Shown here: positions 30,891-42,689 of the stretch, in pieces | Layout: every line of letters begins with the position of its first letter | Position numbering within the stretch: position 1 is the stretch's first letter | Source of the DNA: Choristoneura fumiferana | Taxonomy: Eukaryota > Arthropoda > Insecta > Lepidoptera > Tortricidae | DNA: 64,000 bases | Reading direction: 5' to 3' | Assembly: GCF_025370935.1 (NCBI RefSeq) | Contig: NC_133478.1 | Location: 17,500,312 to 17,564,311, forward strand | Notes under the pieces: generated by a model | The model's database searches: none | The model's input: only the letters and a program-made list of their open reading frames with translations | Told to the model about the DNA's origin: nothing | Made by a program: the position numbers and the translations under genes

Positions 30891-31346
30891 TTTTATGTAG
30901 GTATCTAACTTAGCACAAAGATCAACTTATCCATCCATCTCTAGTCATTAACCTTCTCCCGTGCCACCTAGATGGCGCTACTTGCACGAATAATACACCA
31001 AGGTCGTCAAGACTCGTTTAGCATTGGACACCTTACATTTGTAATGTGATATTACTTTGTACTCTTTCTAGCACTGCTGTGAAGATAAGGAAAACGATAG
31101 TGTTTTTTGTACGCCGGTTGAATGACAACGAATTGTTTTTTTTTTCGTTGTTGTAAGTACGTAGCCTTATTGGGTATTGATTGGAAAAAAATTGGAATGT
31201 GTTCTATACAAAGTACGGTTGGTTATACATTTGAAACAAGAACAATATTCACACAGTAAGGCAAGATGGTGATATTGTAAGATAAACATACATAAGTACG
31301 TGGCAAAGTCATTTTTTTAGGGGCAGATCAGTTTATTTATGTCTAA
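30891..31346. other. No recognised feature
   Basis: No repeat or gene supported. Confidence 0.5.
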
Positions 31347-31532
31347 ACTAGCTTTTGCCCGCGGCTTCGCCCGCGTGGAATTCGGTTATCACGCGCTGTT
31401 CCCTCGGGAACTGTGTATTTTTACGGGATAAAAAGGAGCTTATGTCACTCTGTGGCCCATAAACTATTCTATGCCAAAAAAAAAGACGGACAAACATACA
31501 AACACACACATTTCCGCATTTATAATACTAGT
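31347..31532 (-). mobile_element. Lep1-type Helitron-like element
   Basis: On the plus strand ACTAGCTTTTGCCCGCGGCT, CGCCCGCGTGGAATTCGG, TTCCCTCGGGAACTG (hairpin), TTTTTACGGGATAAAAAGG and CGCATTTATAATACTAGTAT. Complete from tail to head, 186 bp, non-coding. Confidence 0.85.
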
Positions 31533-32394
31533 ATGGATGTACTTGAATGAACTGTCCATTAATGTAGAAAGACCCGAAACATGTTTGAACCAGTTTGAAC
31601 TGTATCACAATTCAGAACCGAGAATTATGTCTTTGACCTACTTCGACTGAAGCTAGTGTGTCAATAAAACGGACATTTGCTTTCTACAAATACTAATAAT
31701 CCGTCTCGCCAGTTCCTAAGAGATAGGTACCTAATATCTGACTTTTATCTTATCCAAGTAGCGATAAGTTTCGCAGTTTTCCTTACGTTTTTATTATCAA
31801 TAACGATAAAAATAGACACAAAAGTAGTTATTTGAAGAACAGTCGACTTCCGGAGTCCGAAAAAACCACAACCGAAAACCGGAAAAAAGTATAGAGGTAC
31901 CTAATGTATTAGAGCAGTACCTAATGGTATTCAAGAGAAATTTTAAGACCATGGTGTAAGTTCGGGAATTCCGCGGGGAATTGATTAAGTAACAATCCGT
32001 AATTCTAATTCCACTGTCTGACCCTTAAGTTAATTAAAGGGGAAAAGGCAAGTGGATCGATACATGCGATCTCTTTCTGTTAAGTAACCCTATCATTACC
32101 GGCTCAGCAAATTATGTGAACGGTTCACGCCGTTCACGGTGAACCTTTACAAATGTTATCAAAAGCTTCAAATACTTAATCGACAATTATTTTCTAAACC
32201 GGTTGAATTGAATAATAATAACAATGTTACTTAATATAATACACTGACTAGTAATCGTTCATACAGTTTTTTAAACAAGTTTTTATTTTAGACAAGTAAA
32301 AGTTTTCCCATGCGTTTTATCGTGGATTGTGAACTCTTAACTGCTCTGTTTACTAATAAGGAAGAAAGAAAACATTTATACATGGAAACAATCC

Positions 32395-32574
32395 ATACTA
32401 ATATTATAAATGCGAAAGTGTGTTTGTATGTTTGTGTGATTTTTGGCATAGAGATAGTTTATGGGCCCGGGAGTGACATAGGCTACTTTTTATCCCGGAA
32501 AAATGCACAGTTCCCGAGGGAACAGCGCGCGATAACCGAATACCACGCGGGCGGAGCCGCGGGCAAAAGCTAGT
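32395..32574 (+). mobile_element. Lep1-type Helitron-like element
   Basis: ATACTAATATTATAAATGCG to GCCGCGGGCAAAAGCTAGTA, with CTACTTTTTATCCCGG and the TTCCCGAGGGAA hairpin. Complete; opposite in orientation to the copy 860 bp upstream. The 87-codon frame over it is not a gene. Confidence 0.9.
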
Positions 32575-32805
32575 ATTAAAATAAAATAAAAATGTGTGCC
32601 GCGAAATGGTTCAAATCAGCGAACAACCGTTATTATTACTGTTTTTTTTTAGCCTGTGGTTATGAAACTTTAATTGGCTTTAGGTTCTGTCTGACTGCTA
32701 AATACGGTACCTATGTTCATTTTAGATTTATAAGAGCCTGCCGCCATAAAACAAGACCAATAAGCCTTTGCACGACACCGTGTAACGCTAACGACGGAAC
32801 CAGGG

Positions 32806-32931
32806 GGCTACTACGAAATTCGAAAATCGAAGTTTGTATTGTACCGTCCCTCTCACTCTCGTATTAAATAATATAAGCGTCAGAGGGACAGCAAGATACG
32901 AAATTCGAATTTTGCACTTCGTAGTATAAGG
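32806..32931. mobile_element. Palindromic MITE F (GGCTACTACGAAATTCGAA), copy 1
   Basis: Left GGCTACTACGAAATTCGAAA pairs with right TTCGAATTTTGCACTTCGTA. Internal words CCGTCCCTCTCACTCTCGTA and GCGTCAGAGGGACAG also pair across the centre. Second copy at 40305-40431. Confidence 0.75.
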
Positions 32932-33847
32932 CCTGGCCTGCGGTTTCTAGACAAATGCGTCTTGTTATGTCAGATTGGCCAAGTGCGGGCGGATATTTGC
33001 GCATTGAAGGTACAAATTTAAAATGGGAATCAGTCATTTTATTACAGTAATTTAATTAAAAAGTTATTTTATTTGCCTTACTTTTTGCCTAATAATCTGT
33101 ATGTCAGTGGGAAGTACTCCCAGATTTTGATTAGGTATTTGAAAATATACTATCAAAAGGAAGGTATCATATTATGTATCTTTTATAGAAGGAATCACGT
33201 GAACTTCAAGATTTTGTATTTTATGCAGTTCTTGATGCTACGTATAATGGTCTTGAGAGACAGACAGACCAGCGCAGCGATTCTATAAGGGTTCTGGTTT
33301 TTCTTCATTATTCTACACATCTAAAATCATAAACTTATTTCACTAATAGGCCGTGAATTTTTTTTCTACATATATTTTTTGCGCTTAAAGAAAGACCATT
33401 ATTCATTAGGTAGGCACGAACGCACCCCAAGCAACCTGGCAGACACCTGATTTACACCTATTTTCAAACTTCAAGTATAATTCAACTCAACTAAACTTCA
33501 ACTTACTTCGAACCCAATAACTCCTTCCGCAAACGGAAACGTCGACAGATTTATTCGCACAATACATTTTTCAGTCGCAACACCTGCCTCTGTGAAATTA
33601 TTGCCTATAGCCACGCGCAGTGTAGATGCAAATCGCATCGTACGCAGTCACGCTCCAGTTCTAACAGCCTTAAGTCCGTGACGGGCACTGCTGACTTGCT
33701 GACCCAGATGGTTCCAAGCCCCTGCATGTGCTGTCAGTGGCTGTAGCTAGTGAATGTGCGTTGAAAAGGGCAGGGGCATGAGGGAAACAAGCACATACTG
33801 CTAATTAGTGTAATATATGTTATCTCTTTGCATTGGCTAATATTCAA
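32932..33847. other. No recognised gene; decayed family A piece
   Basis: 33240-33300 has GAGAGACAGACAGACCAGCG and TATAAGGGTTCTGG, a decayed family A/D-type end. 33540-33760 is GC-richer, unique-looking and unassigned. Confidence 0.4.
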
Positions 33848-34046
33848 TACGGTATTCGACCGCTCGTGAATAAAAATATAGATATACTTACAGTCAAAGT
33901 TAAGCGAAAAAAAAATCGTATTTTTTTATTTATAGTGTTTTTTTTGTCACTAAAACATTTTTTCTCTATGCAGCGTATATGGCTCTACTTGCATGTGACG
34001 TCACACCCAAGTATTTGTTTCTCGTCTAGAGGATGTCTTGGATTTT
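33848..34046. mobile_element. Element H with TGACGTCA palindrome, partial copy
   Basis: Starts TACGGTATTCGAC like copy 2's TIR. It shares TTTTCTCTATGCAGC, TACTTGCATGTGACGTCACA and TCGTCTAGAGGATGTCTTG with the reverse complement of 40671-41024. TGACGTCA is at 33996-34003. The right TIR is not found. Confidence 0.6.
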
Positions 34047-35602
34047 AAACCTTTGTAAGTTCTATAACTCTGTCACACGTTAAGGTAGCTTTGGTAAACT
34101 TGTTTTTCCTATCGACAACGCGCATTGTCAAGCTTTTCTTTTGAAAATCAATACAAATTAGTCAAACTCAAACACCATATTGCCGTAGTCACTTGTTTGC
34201 CCGTTTCCGTCCAGTCTCATGTTAAAAGCACGTGGCCATTAAAACCAATTTCGCGTTTGCGCAACATTACGAACTTGGCCGGTTTTTTTAATAATTTACC
34301 GCAAAATTACATTATAAAATGAATTCGTTCCAAATTGCATCAGTTTAATCATTTTATACTTATATTAGGCAAAGCCGTCACACAAACGCCATATGCAGTA
34401 AAACGTTGAATCACACAATTTGAATAATCAATATTCATATAAATAAATAATTTGAAATGTCTCATTGAATGACATCACCTCGGGCTCGATGTCGCCTGCA
34501 GATAGTTTGTTAGATTTATTATATTGTATCTTCTACATTTGAATACTGTAAGAATTAATTTACCTTTATTCGTTATCTAAAGTTGGGTTCCAATTGTCAG
34601 TGCCAGTGAGATCAATCTCCATTGCGTTGCGTTATTTTAGAGGAATGCGAATATTCTTGTGGAATCTCGCATTCGCTATAAACTCTTTTCATTGTAAATT
34701 GGGCTGGTCTGGTCCTATCTTCGAGACCGAAATAAAATGAAGAGAATCACACCGAAAGGTTCATGCCAAAGAGTTAGATGAGGAAAGGCTTCCAGTAGCC
34801 TAAATTTAAGCTTAAACAGTAGACTTTTGAACTGTAAATCTGTATTTTATCAATGTATTTAGGTATCTATTTAAATAGATTTAGAATGTAGGTACTCATA
34901 ATAAATGTGTGTCAAAAAATAATGTGTCAAACGCACTAAGTTTTTTGCAACTTGCAACTGTTTTTCTAGAGAAATATATTTAAACAATTACCATATCCTG
35001 ACTGAATGAATCACTAAATTAAACTAATAAGACTATTGTAACTCCCACTTATGCAAATAACTATATTTTTTGTATGCAAATAGCTGTTTGATATAATAGA
35101 TTTACTGCTGATGCCATCTAACGGGCAAAACCGGTACTTTTATGCACAAATATTCATGTTTGGGCTAACGGCTGTCGTTTGGTGATAAACATCTAAAATG
35201 GTTTCTTAATTATAACCTCTTTGCGTTTTTACCGACAACTAGAGACGATTACTTCAACATTCTAGACATTTTTAGGTAACTAACATAACTGTTTTTTTAC
35301 TAAGCAGGCGGTTTACACGCGCAATATATTCAAGCTAACTCTGGGAGTATAAAAGGCAATATAACCAGCAATTTATAATAGGTACCTACAAATCGCTGGG
35401 GCAAACTAAGTAATCGGTAAAAATTGGACTAGGAAGACACTTATTTAGGAAATGCTGAGCAATGGATATAGTAGTTGCATGAATCATATCTTGTACTATT
35501 AATGCGTAACTTAGTGTAGATACAAACGCTTTGGTCGTTCCGTTCTATTTAATGTTCACTCAATGTATATACTTACCTACTATACTCTTTTAGCATATAG
35601 CC
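34047..35602. other. No recognised feature
   Basis: Long AT-rich, unique-looking stretch. Nothing supported on either strand. Confidence 0.5.
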
Positions 35603-35773
35603 AAGTAGCGTTATAGACGAGTTGAATTTTTAGACCAGTTGCGTTTTAGGCGAAAAGCGTTTTAGACCAGCTTCCAGTTGCGTTTTAGACCACTTGCTAC
35701 TTAGACCACGTGCTACTTAGACCAGCTGCTTTTTAGACCACATGCTACATAGACCAGTTGCTTTTTAGACGAA
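35603..35773. repeat. 16-bp tandem word array (TTAGACCA)
   Basis: Successive units read TTGCTACTTAGACCAC, GTGCTACTTAGACCAG, CTGCTTTTTAGACCAC, ATGCTACATAGACCAG, TTGCTTTTTAGACGAA at exact 16-bp steps, preceded by about five more irregular units with GCGTTTTAGACCA. About ten units in 170 bp. Confidence 0.9.
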
Positions 35774-35811
35774 GTGAGACTAACCCAATTATTCTAGTAG
35801 GTAATTGAAAA

Positions 35812-36417
35812 ATAACGGTCAAGTGCAAGTCGGTTTCGTACACTGGGTTTCCGTACTGTGAGTATCTAAATATGAGTGGCCAGTGTTAGCAGAGCCCTTC
35901 TCCTAAGCAAATGATAAGTAAACGTATTGTACGCAGTGCGGAGTCAGTTTAGATGGTTTATGAGATAGAAAGACAGACTTAAAAAAAAACTATTTTTCTT
36001 ATTGGATGTGATTGTGATGTTAAGCCCCGACGCAAAAAGAAGGGTGTTATAAGTTCGACCGCTATGTGTGCCTGTCTGTGGCACCGTAGCTCTTATCTTA
36101 AACGGGTGGACCGATTTGAATGCGGTTTTTTTACTCACTTTCTAAAACAACTGGAAGTACCTTATAGTTTTCTTTTCAGTTAGCTACTGCAATTTGTATG
36201 GAAACACCTTTTTTAATGACTGTATCTTTTAGTTACTCTGACTTAGAACTTTTTTTTACTGCTTCAAGTGGTAGCAGACCTGAGTACCCTCGTATTTGAT
36301 TTTAATTTCAGCTTGATATCTCCACGCGTTCCTGAGAACAAAAACGCTTTGACAGACGGACAAAAAGGGATAAGGATTATATTTTTTCCTTTTTTAAGTA
36401 CGGAAACCTAAAAAAAC
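35812..36417 (+). mobile_element. Repeat family A copy with family B nested
   Basis: Begins AACGGTCAAGTGCAAGTCGG and ends AAGTACGGAAACCTAAAAAA. GATATCTCCACGCGTTCCTG and GACAGACGGAC lie near the end. Between them, 35990-36140 is a minus-strand family B repeat (CCCCGACGCAAAAAGAAGGG, AAACGGGTGGACCGATTTGA). Confidence 0.65.
35990..36140 (-). mobile_element. Repeat family B, nested copy
   Basis: The reverse complement of the family B 3' region at 49951-50136: GACGCAAAAAGAAGGGTGTT, ATAAGTTCGACCGCTATGTG, GGTGGACCGATTTGAATGCG. Confidence 0.75.
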
Positions 36418-36885
36418 TGATCACAATACTAAACCCTAATTGAGCTTTCAATGTCAGCCAAAACAAAACCAGAAATCTAATAAAAATCACGGCCGCATGC
36501 CATAGGTTGCTTTTTGTATCTTACCTCGGAATTGGGTCTTATATTCTCAGCAATATGGTTGCTAAAGTTTAGTGGTAATCCGGCAGTTTTTATCGTCAGC
36601 CCGATGGTCCGTGAGTCATCGGTCATGCTCATATTGTACGGTTACATCATTTCGAAATGGAGTTATTAAACGTTCAGTCGCGTTTTAGTACATTTCACGA
36701 CTATTAGTCGAGCTGCGGCAGAACCAGTGGTTTCAAATATGCGAGTTATTTAGAAGGTACTGAAGTTCACTGAGCTTCGACAGTTGTTAGTAATGAGAGA
36801 ATTGTAGAACGAGTTAGAAGGAAGAACTGCAAGGAAACCTAGAAATTTAAAACTGATAGAGAAGATATATGTACCTACAATAGAT
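36418..36885. other. No recognised feature
   Basis: Nothing supported. Confidence 0.5.
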
Positions 36886-37273
36886 ATGGCTCTGAGACGC
36901 AGTTCTTGACTGTTGGCCACTTGGAGAGGCTCAGAGTGATGCAACGAGCAATGGAAAAAGCTAAGCTCCGAATTTCTTTGCGCGATAAAATCCGGAATTC
37001 AGAATTCGTCGAACTAAAGTCACCGACTTATCTCGAAAAGTATGCAAGTTGAAATGGCAATTGCTCGAAGAACAGATAATCGTTGAGGGAGAAAAGTCCT
37101 CGAGTGACGACGATAAACCGGAAGACGAAACGTTGGCAGCCAACCACTAGGTGGATTTACGACATCACGAGAGTTGCGAGCAACCGGTGGATGCAAGTAG
37201 CGAGTAGTCGTTTGTAGTGAGGTTCTAAGAGGGAGGCCTTTTTTCAAGATTAGACGTCTTCTGGATGATTATG
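36886..37273 (+). mobile_element. Non-LTR reverse transcriptase C-terminus, broken
   Basis: The frame reads YGSETQFLTVGHLERLRVMQ, RAMEKAKLRISLRDKIRN and later VASNRWMQVASSR, with frameshifts between (the KWQ region is followed by a stop at ~37052). It shows the YG.ET motif upstream of the fragments at 14579 and 29745, so it is a slightly longer truncated copy of the same family. TAGACGTCTTCTGGATGATT marks the former stop and tail. Confidence 0.8.
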
Positions 37274-37375
37274 AGAGAAGATATAGATGTGAGTAACTGC
37301 CTTCAAAACAGAACTTATCTACTGCGTTGAATATACCAATCCAGTAAATATTTATAATGTGGTATGTTGAATAAT

Positions 37376-37588
37376 ATCCTACTTATATTATAAATGTAAA
37401 AGTTTGTGAAGATATTGGAAGTTTAGATGTTTGGTTACCTATTCAATTCCGTCTAAACCGCTGAACCGATAAGTAGTTTGAGTCCCCGGGAAGGACATAG
37501 GATAGTTTTTATCCCGGAAAATTGCATAGTTCCCCCGGGATAGCGATAAACAAATACTACGCGGACGGAGTCGCGGGCAACGCCTAGT
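37376..37588 (+). mobile_element. Lep1-type Helitron-like element
   Basis: ATCCTACTTATATTATAAAT, GTTTTTATCCCGGAAAATTG, TTCCCCCGGGATAGCGATAA, CGGAGTCGCGGGCAACGCCT then AGT. Complete ends; internal middle diverged. Confidence 0.8.
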
Positions 37589-37811
37589 CTGATATAAATT
37601 AAGATGTAAGTAAGTAGCTGAGAAACGGCAAAAAAGTTGCAGCCGTTACAATTTAAATTGTCGTGACCCTTGTAGGTATAGATAAATAAAGGTATCAAAC
37701 AGCAAATAAATACAGCGTCTGTATTCAATAAAACCACAGATGTCTAGACTATGTACATAGGTACATCCATTAAAACAATGGCGACCGCAAATCTGCATCA
37801 TGTTGATAAAG

Positions 37812-37890
37812 GGGTCAATGGCCGGGTCGCGAGCAACACCGGACGGCGGTATCTAGCGCGATAACCCACTGAACCACACGCATCGCAGGC
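37812..37890 (-). other. Weak tRNA-like (SINE head?) segment
   Basis: The minus strand has TGGTTCAGTGGGTTATCGCG, an A-box-like start, and a GC-rich GTTGCTCGCGACCCGG some 45 bases on. The B-box is not canonical. A decayed SINE head is possible; a functional tRNA is not supported. Confidence 0.2.
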
Positions 37891-38180
37891 CCTAAATTAT
37901 GTGATGAGTTATTGGCTATTTTTCCAGTAGTTATGGGTTCAGGAGGAAGCAAAAAGGCATTTATTTATGGAGCGAATGACCCAGTCTGACATTTGGCTAA
38001 GTGCTACGTTAGGGTTGCTGTCGAATATTGAAATACAATCGGGGAAATAATAGGGCAATATAAGACGCGTGACGTTTTAGAAAGTAGATATATCAGAAAG
38101 ATTTACTTATGGATAACATAAACAACAATGAAAACGATGGCGTTTTCTAATCTTTTAAACTTAAACCCTGATAGACTCGC

Positions 38181-38430
38181 AGCCGTGGTAGGTAGTCTAT
38201 AGTGGTTTGATCTATGGCCTATCAAGCCAATAGCAGTAAAGGTCGTAGACTCAACCCCGGGCCCACTGATTTTCGTGCTTTAATGCAAAATTACATTTAA
38301 AATTTACCACGAGCTTTGTAGGGAACAAAAACATCGTGAAGAACCTGCACACACGGAAGAACTTCAATGGTGTGTGTATAGTTTACGATCCGCACTGAGC
38401 CCGCGTGGGAACTAAGACCCAAAAAAACCT
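38181..38430 (+). mobile_element. tRNA-derived SINE, 3'-truncated
   Basis: The head AGCCGTGGTAGGTAGTCTAT and TCGTAGACTCAACCCCGGG (B-box region), then AATTACATTTAAAATTTACC, ACGAGCTTTG, CAATGGTGTGTGTATAG, AGCCCGCGTGGGAACTAAG. It stops before the conserved 3' third, replaced by an A-rich stretch. Confidence 0.75.
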
Positions 38431-39339
38431 GCATTCAAAACTCCAAAACCATCCTCCCTAAACTTCCAGGCAGTAGATATCCCAGGGTTAAACCAAGAAC
38501 ACTAAGGAGTTTTTTAGACACATCAGCCCATTCATGTCACGGCACGGGACGCCCCTCTCACTGTGAAGAACGCAAACAAGGACACAGGAAAAGGATGAAC
38601 AGAAGACAAATACGTCTGTGGGATCACGTACGCCTTCTTTTTCGAGGGCAGCACGTTTATAAAGCATTAGGTACTTAAACTTTTCTTGGCCTGAAACACA
38701 CATGCCCGGAGTCCGTCTAACTTTATACAGATATGTCAATGTCAGAAGCGTGCAAGCTACTTGCACGAAAACGTGCAAGCTACTAGCATGTATATTCTGG
38801 GCCTTAAGGATACTTGGATATTCATCATCATCTTGGCCTTTTTACGTCCCAGTCCCAGTGCAGCGACGCAAACAACGTATTCCTATGGCCATCTCTCCGT
38901 TCCACTAGCCGAATAGTATTTGAAGTTTATAGAAAACAATACAGCTTTATCGCGCGTCTTCGTTACCGTGGAAGAATAAAAAAAAGGCAAGTTCTCTGCC
39001 CCGTATGAATTTTAAAAATCCTTGATGCATCTCTAATAGATGATCTGTAATGATCTTGAGAGAATAATGCCTCCAAATTTCAAAACTCTAGCTCCAGTGG
39101 TTCCAATAAATAAAAATAATATTACTGACAGAGGACTATAATTGCTTAACCTTGATCATTCATCATTATAATTTTCTTACGGAACTGCATTTATCTAGAC
39201 AATTAACTTACATTAAATTAATTAGCTTGATACATATCTGTGACAAAAACAGCAAAGTCATAAAAGTAGCAACCTATATTATTATTCACCATTCAAAACC
39301 ACAATATCAATTTCCATGTCGCAGGTGCAACGTCATTTC
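38431..39339. other. No recognised feature
   Basis: Contains a short duplication GTGCAAGCTACT near 38749-38784 and a faint SINE-like TTCATCATCATCTTGGCC at 38821. The 96-codon minus frame at 38488-38778 has no known motif. Confidence 0.4.
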
Positions 39340-39700
39340 CATTTCGCGTGACTCACTAGGTACTTCGCCCATACTGCGCTGCAATATGCTGCGTCAAAGG
39401 GCGCGCATGCGCATACCAACCAACTTGCGCCCGCGCCGCCACATCCGTCGGAGCGGAGGGGGAAACTTGTTCCGGCAGGCTGAGACTTGCATTCTTTTAC
39501 TTGTTTATGTCAACGCGAGACCCTGTCTACCACACACCATAAGCTTTCGGCGAGCGCTTTTGTAATATGTGTACATTGCTCGTGATGCTTTTAAATAAAC
39601 ATGCTGTGGCCGTTACTGACGTGCAATGAAGAGTGAAATCATTTGCCGCGCCGCCAGTCATACAGACGTAGTCAGGCAGTTACGGATTGAGTGGTTGCTT
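39340..39700. other. GC- and CpG-rich unique island, possible promoter or exon
   Basis: GGGCGCGCATGCGCATACC, GCGCCCGCGCCGCCACATCC and CATTTGCCGCGCCGCCAG stand out from the AT-rich flanks and match no repeat in the window. A 137-codon frame (39152-39565) crosses it without recognised motifs. It might be a promoter or first exon; no TATA/initiator pair is convincing. Confidence 0.3.
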
Positions 39701-40304
39701 ATTGGAATAGTTGGGTTTGTAGTGAGTGTTCTGACCTGTGTGATGTGATTCTATTGCTAATAGATACATGTGTTGAACTACCTATTATCTATGTTATGGG
39801 GGCTCACTACCTCCGACCTAATACAGCGTGTCGGAAAGTTTAATAAAATAATAAGCCTTCGATATGAAGAGCTGAATATAAACTTGGCGCTATTTGGCAT
39901 TCCGATTATTATTATTTCACAGGTAGGCAAAACCTTTTGCAATTCTTCCACTATGCTGTATTTTTAATTACCTATACGTTCAGGTACAGCTTCGACACGG
40001 GAGCCTTTAAGAATAAGTCTTATCTTTCTAAACAGACGGCAGCGCAACATCGAGTGACTCCCACAGAGTCGCAAGTATCACCCGCACATCAGGTAACCCG
40101 AATGATCTTTTGCCTATTACGTGACAATAACATTATAAAAAAGTTTAGTAACTTGGCAATGTAAGCAACACTATCTTGCCCCCTCCCCCGCACTATTATC
40201 TGCGAACCAGCTAGCTTACATCAGGTTTTTTAGGAATTTCTGTATGGTAACCCTTAGTCCCACATTCTTTTAATAAAACTTTCCGGAGGTTTTACAACGC
40301 CAGC
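39701..40304. other. No recognised feature
   Basis: Short frames only. Confidence 0.5.
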
Positions 40305-40431
40305 AGGGCTACTACGAAATTCGAAGTTCGTATCGTACTCTCTATCTCACTTTCGTATTAAGTAAATAATAAGTGTCGGCGGGACGGTAAGATACGAACT
40401 TCGATTTTCGATTTTCGTAGTAGCCCTGCTG
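40305..40431. mobile_element. Palindromic MITE F, copy 2
   Basis: AGCAGGGCTACTACGAAATT at the left, TTTTCGTAGTAGCCCTGCT at the right. Internal GTATCGTACTCTCTATCTCA and GGCGGGACGGTAAGATACGA pair imperfectly. It is better preserved at the ends than the copy at 32806. Confidence 0.8.
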
Positions 40432-40670
40432 ACCGGTTTCAATTGCTCGAGATACGAAAGCCTTTTCCCGCGATACACGAAAATGGCACAAGTACCGGCG
40501 CGCGCGCAAAAACGAGCTATTCAATACGTACACTTAATGAACGTGTCGAATGAGTTTAATTTTTTTAACGAATTTAATGGCAGACTCATTCTCTTTTTCG
40601 GGGGCTGGGAATAAACCATTGTGTATGAATAGGTGTTTAACTTACATACATGTTTAAAATTTTAAGTCAA

Positions 40671-41024
40671 TACGGTATTTGACTATTTTTTATAAGTTTA
40701 ATAAATTAAAACTTCAGAATTTCTGTTATCGAATAAAGAACAATTTTTAAGCTACCTTTACAAATAACAAAGTTATAAGGTTTGAAAGTCAATATTAAAC
40801 AGAGAAAGGCATACTTGCATGTGACGTCACACGCAAGTAGCGCCATACTTGCTGCATAGAGAAAAGCGTTTGAGAAAGAGACAGGTATAGAGATTTTTCA
40901 AAAAAACATTATAAATCAAATTTCAACCGATTTAAGTTTTCTCTTCGCTAGACAATGTCTGTATATCTATGTTTTCATAATAATACATAAGACATGGCAA
41001 ATTCGGGAGTTGTCAAATACCGTA
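40671..41024. mobile_element. Element H with TGACGTCA palindrome, full copy
   Basis: Inverted ends TACGGTATTTGACTA and TTGTCAAATACCGTA bound 354 bp. The core contains TACTTGCATGTGACGTCACA (TGACGTCA at 40822-40829), TAGCGCCATACTTGCTGCAT and CTTCGCTAGACAATGTC. The first copy at 33848 has the core in the opposite orientation. No transposase frame. Confidence 0.65.
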
Positions 41025-41064
41025 ATATTTATTATACTTAAGTACCTATACCATGCCGTAGACA

Positions 41065-41212
41065 TAGTACACTCACCAGCATTGATATCTGACACAATAA
41101 AGCTTGCATAAATATCAGACTCATTATTTCTACGGCCAGTAGGACGTGTCAGATATTTTTGCACGCTCCGCTGTGGCAAATATAATTTCAGGTGACTGTA
41201 CATAAAGATACG
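41065..41212. mobile_element. Foldback MITE fragment, family of 16541
   Basis: GATATCTGACACAATAAAG and GACGTGTCAGATATTTTTGC are opposed; GCTCCGCTGTGGC and TCAGGTGACTGTAC resemble the GGCCAAGGTG and ACAGTCGCCATC end at 16541, inverted. Confidence 0.5.
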
Positions 41213-42689
41213 TAGGCAATTCCTCTCCTTCCCCCTCTTAAGTATATAAAAAAAAAGATTTTGTACGGTAAAATTAACAGTTACGTCATTCTGTCAACTC
41301 AATTGACTCACTCTTCATTTAATTTCAAAACACTATAAAAACAACAACAAATTAAACTACCTAAGTACCTACATAATTAACTAACAATTTACGGTTAATT
41401 GAAAATTAATTTGGGGCTAAATTAAATTATGCTTACTTGGGATGGTTTGGAGTTAATGTTTAATGACGTCAACAACCATAATTGTTATGTATACAAACAT
41501 CCTACTGCCATTTTAAAGTTAATTTATATTTAATCGTGATAATATTCCATGCTAAGCTAATAGCTCTTAGTATCAATTAAACACAAATTGGCGTCTATGC
41601 GCGTGAAAGAAAATGACAAGTTCAAATCGCCTTAAAATATCTTTAATAGCAAACAAACAACCTGTCACCTTAAATGCATACCTACCTATACCTTCTCCGT
41701 TCCGTCGTGGGTAAAAAATTGTAGTTAATGTAGGTAGGTATAGTCATAGTTCGTAAGTATATGACTATTTTTCTATTTTAATACAACAAAAAGTTATAAT
41801 TAACTTAAGATTTTATTCAAAAGATATCCCTTATCTTAATCATACACTTATTTATACATTATATGTGTGTGTAATGAATAAAATAGTAGATTCAAAGCAG
41901 TTTTTTTACTTTACTTTTCAAAAGGGCCCCAAGTTGTAGTGTGACCCAGGGCCCAGGCCAGGGCCAAGAGTGTACAGCCGAACCATTTGATTCCAGACCC
42001 GCCGTAGAACGTTCTCACAGTAAATATCACAATGAATTCCCTTGTCAAGGTATGCGATGTCACTATGACTTTTTCTAGGATCCAGTGTTCCACAGTGGGT
42101 CACAATTCAGTTGGTTCGATAGTAGGTAGACACGTACGCCCTCATGGGCCACCTGATAGTACAAAGAGATATAGGTACCATCCCTACATCAATATAATTG
42201 ACAAATTGTCCTTGTCGAAAAATCATGTCTCATACAAATATAGCAAGTGACCCAAAACTGTCGTCGCTTCGTCCAACTAGTAGATAACTTATCAGAACAT
42301 ACGCTAAACTCACATTTAACCTTATCACTGTGTAATAGGAACCATTATTGTACAATATAAAAGTGTTAGTCGGATGTTCTAGATAAGATTAATACAAATT
42401 CGTCGTCGGCGTGTTTGTTTAACGCAGTATTTTTCTGCTAATATTTATTTAGCGAAATTGATGTAAGTACTATTACAGAATGATTACGGACTACCGCAAC
42501 CAATTTCAAAAGGCAAATAATAAGTACTTAATTAATTACCTAAGTGCACATGTCTACAGATATATGATAATGAATGAATGATAATTTATTCACTGAAAAT
42601 GGTTACAACAGATAAAATATAATTATCACGGCATATGTCTATAATAGCATGCATATTAATAAATATAATACGGCCTTGTAGACTGAGGT
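41213..42689. other. No gene; short GC-rich palindromic patch
   Basis: 41925-41970 has AGGGCCCCAAGTTGTAGTGT and CAGGGCCCAGGCCAGGGCC, likely a fragment of another repeat. The rest is AT-rich and unassigned. Confidence 0.4.

Noticed and set aside
32310..32573. 87-codon plus frame
   Set aside because: Two thirds of it is the Lep1-type Helitron-like repeat.
37812..37890. Possible tRNA on the minus strand
   Set aside because: The A-box-like word is present but there is no canonical B-box or cloverleaf.
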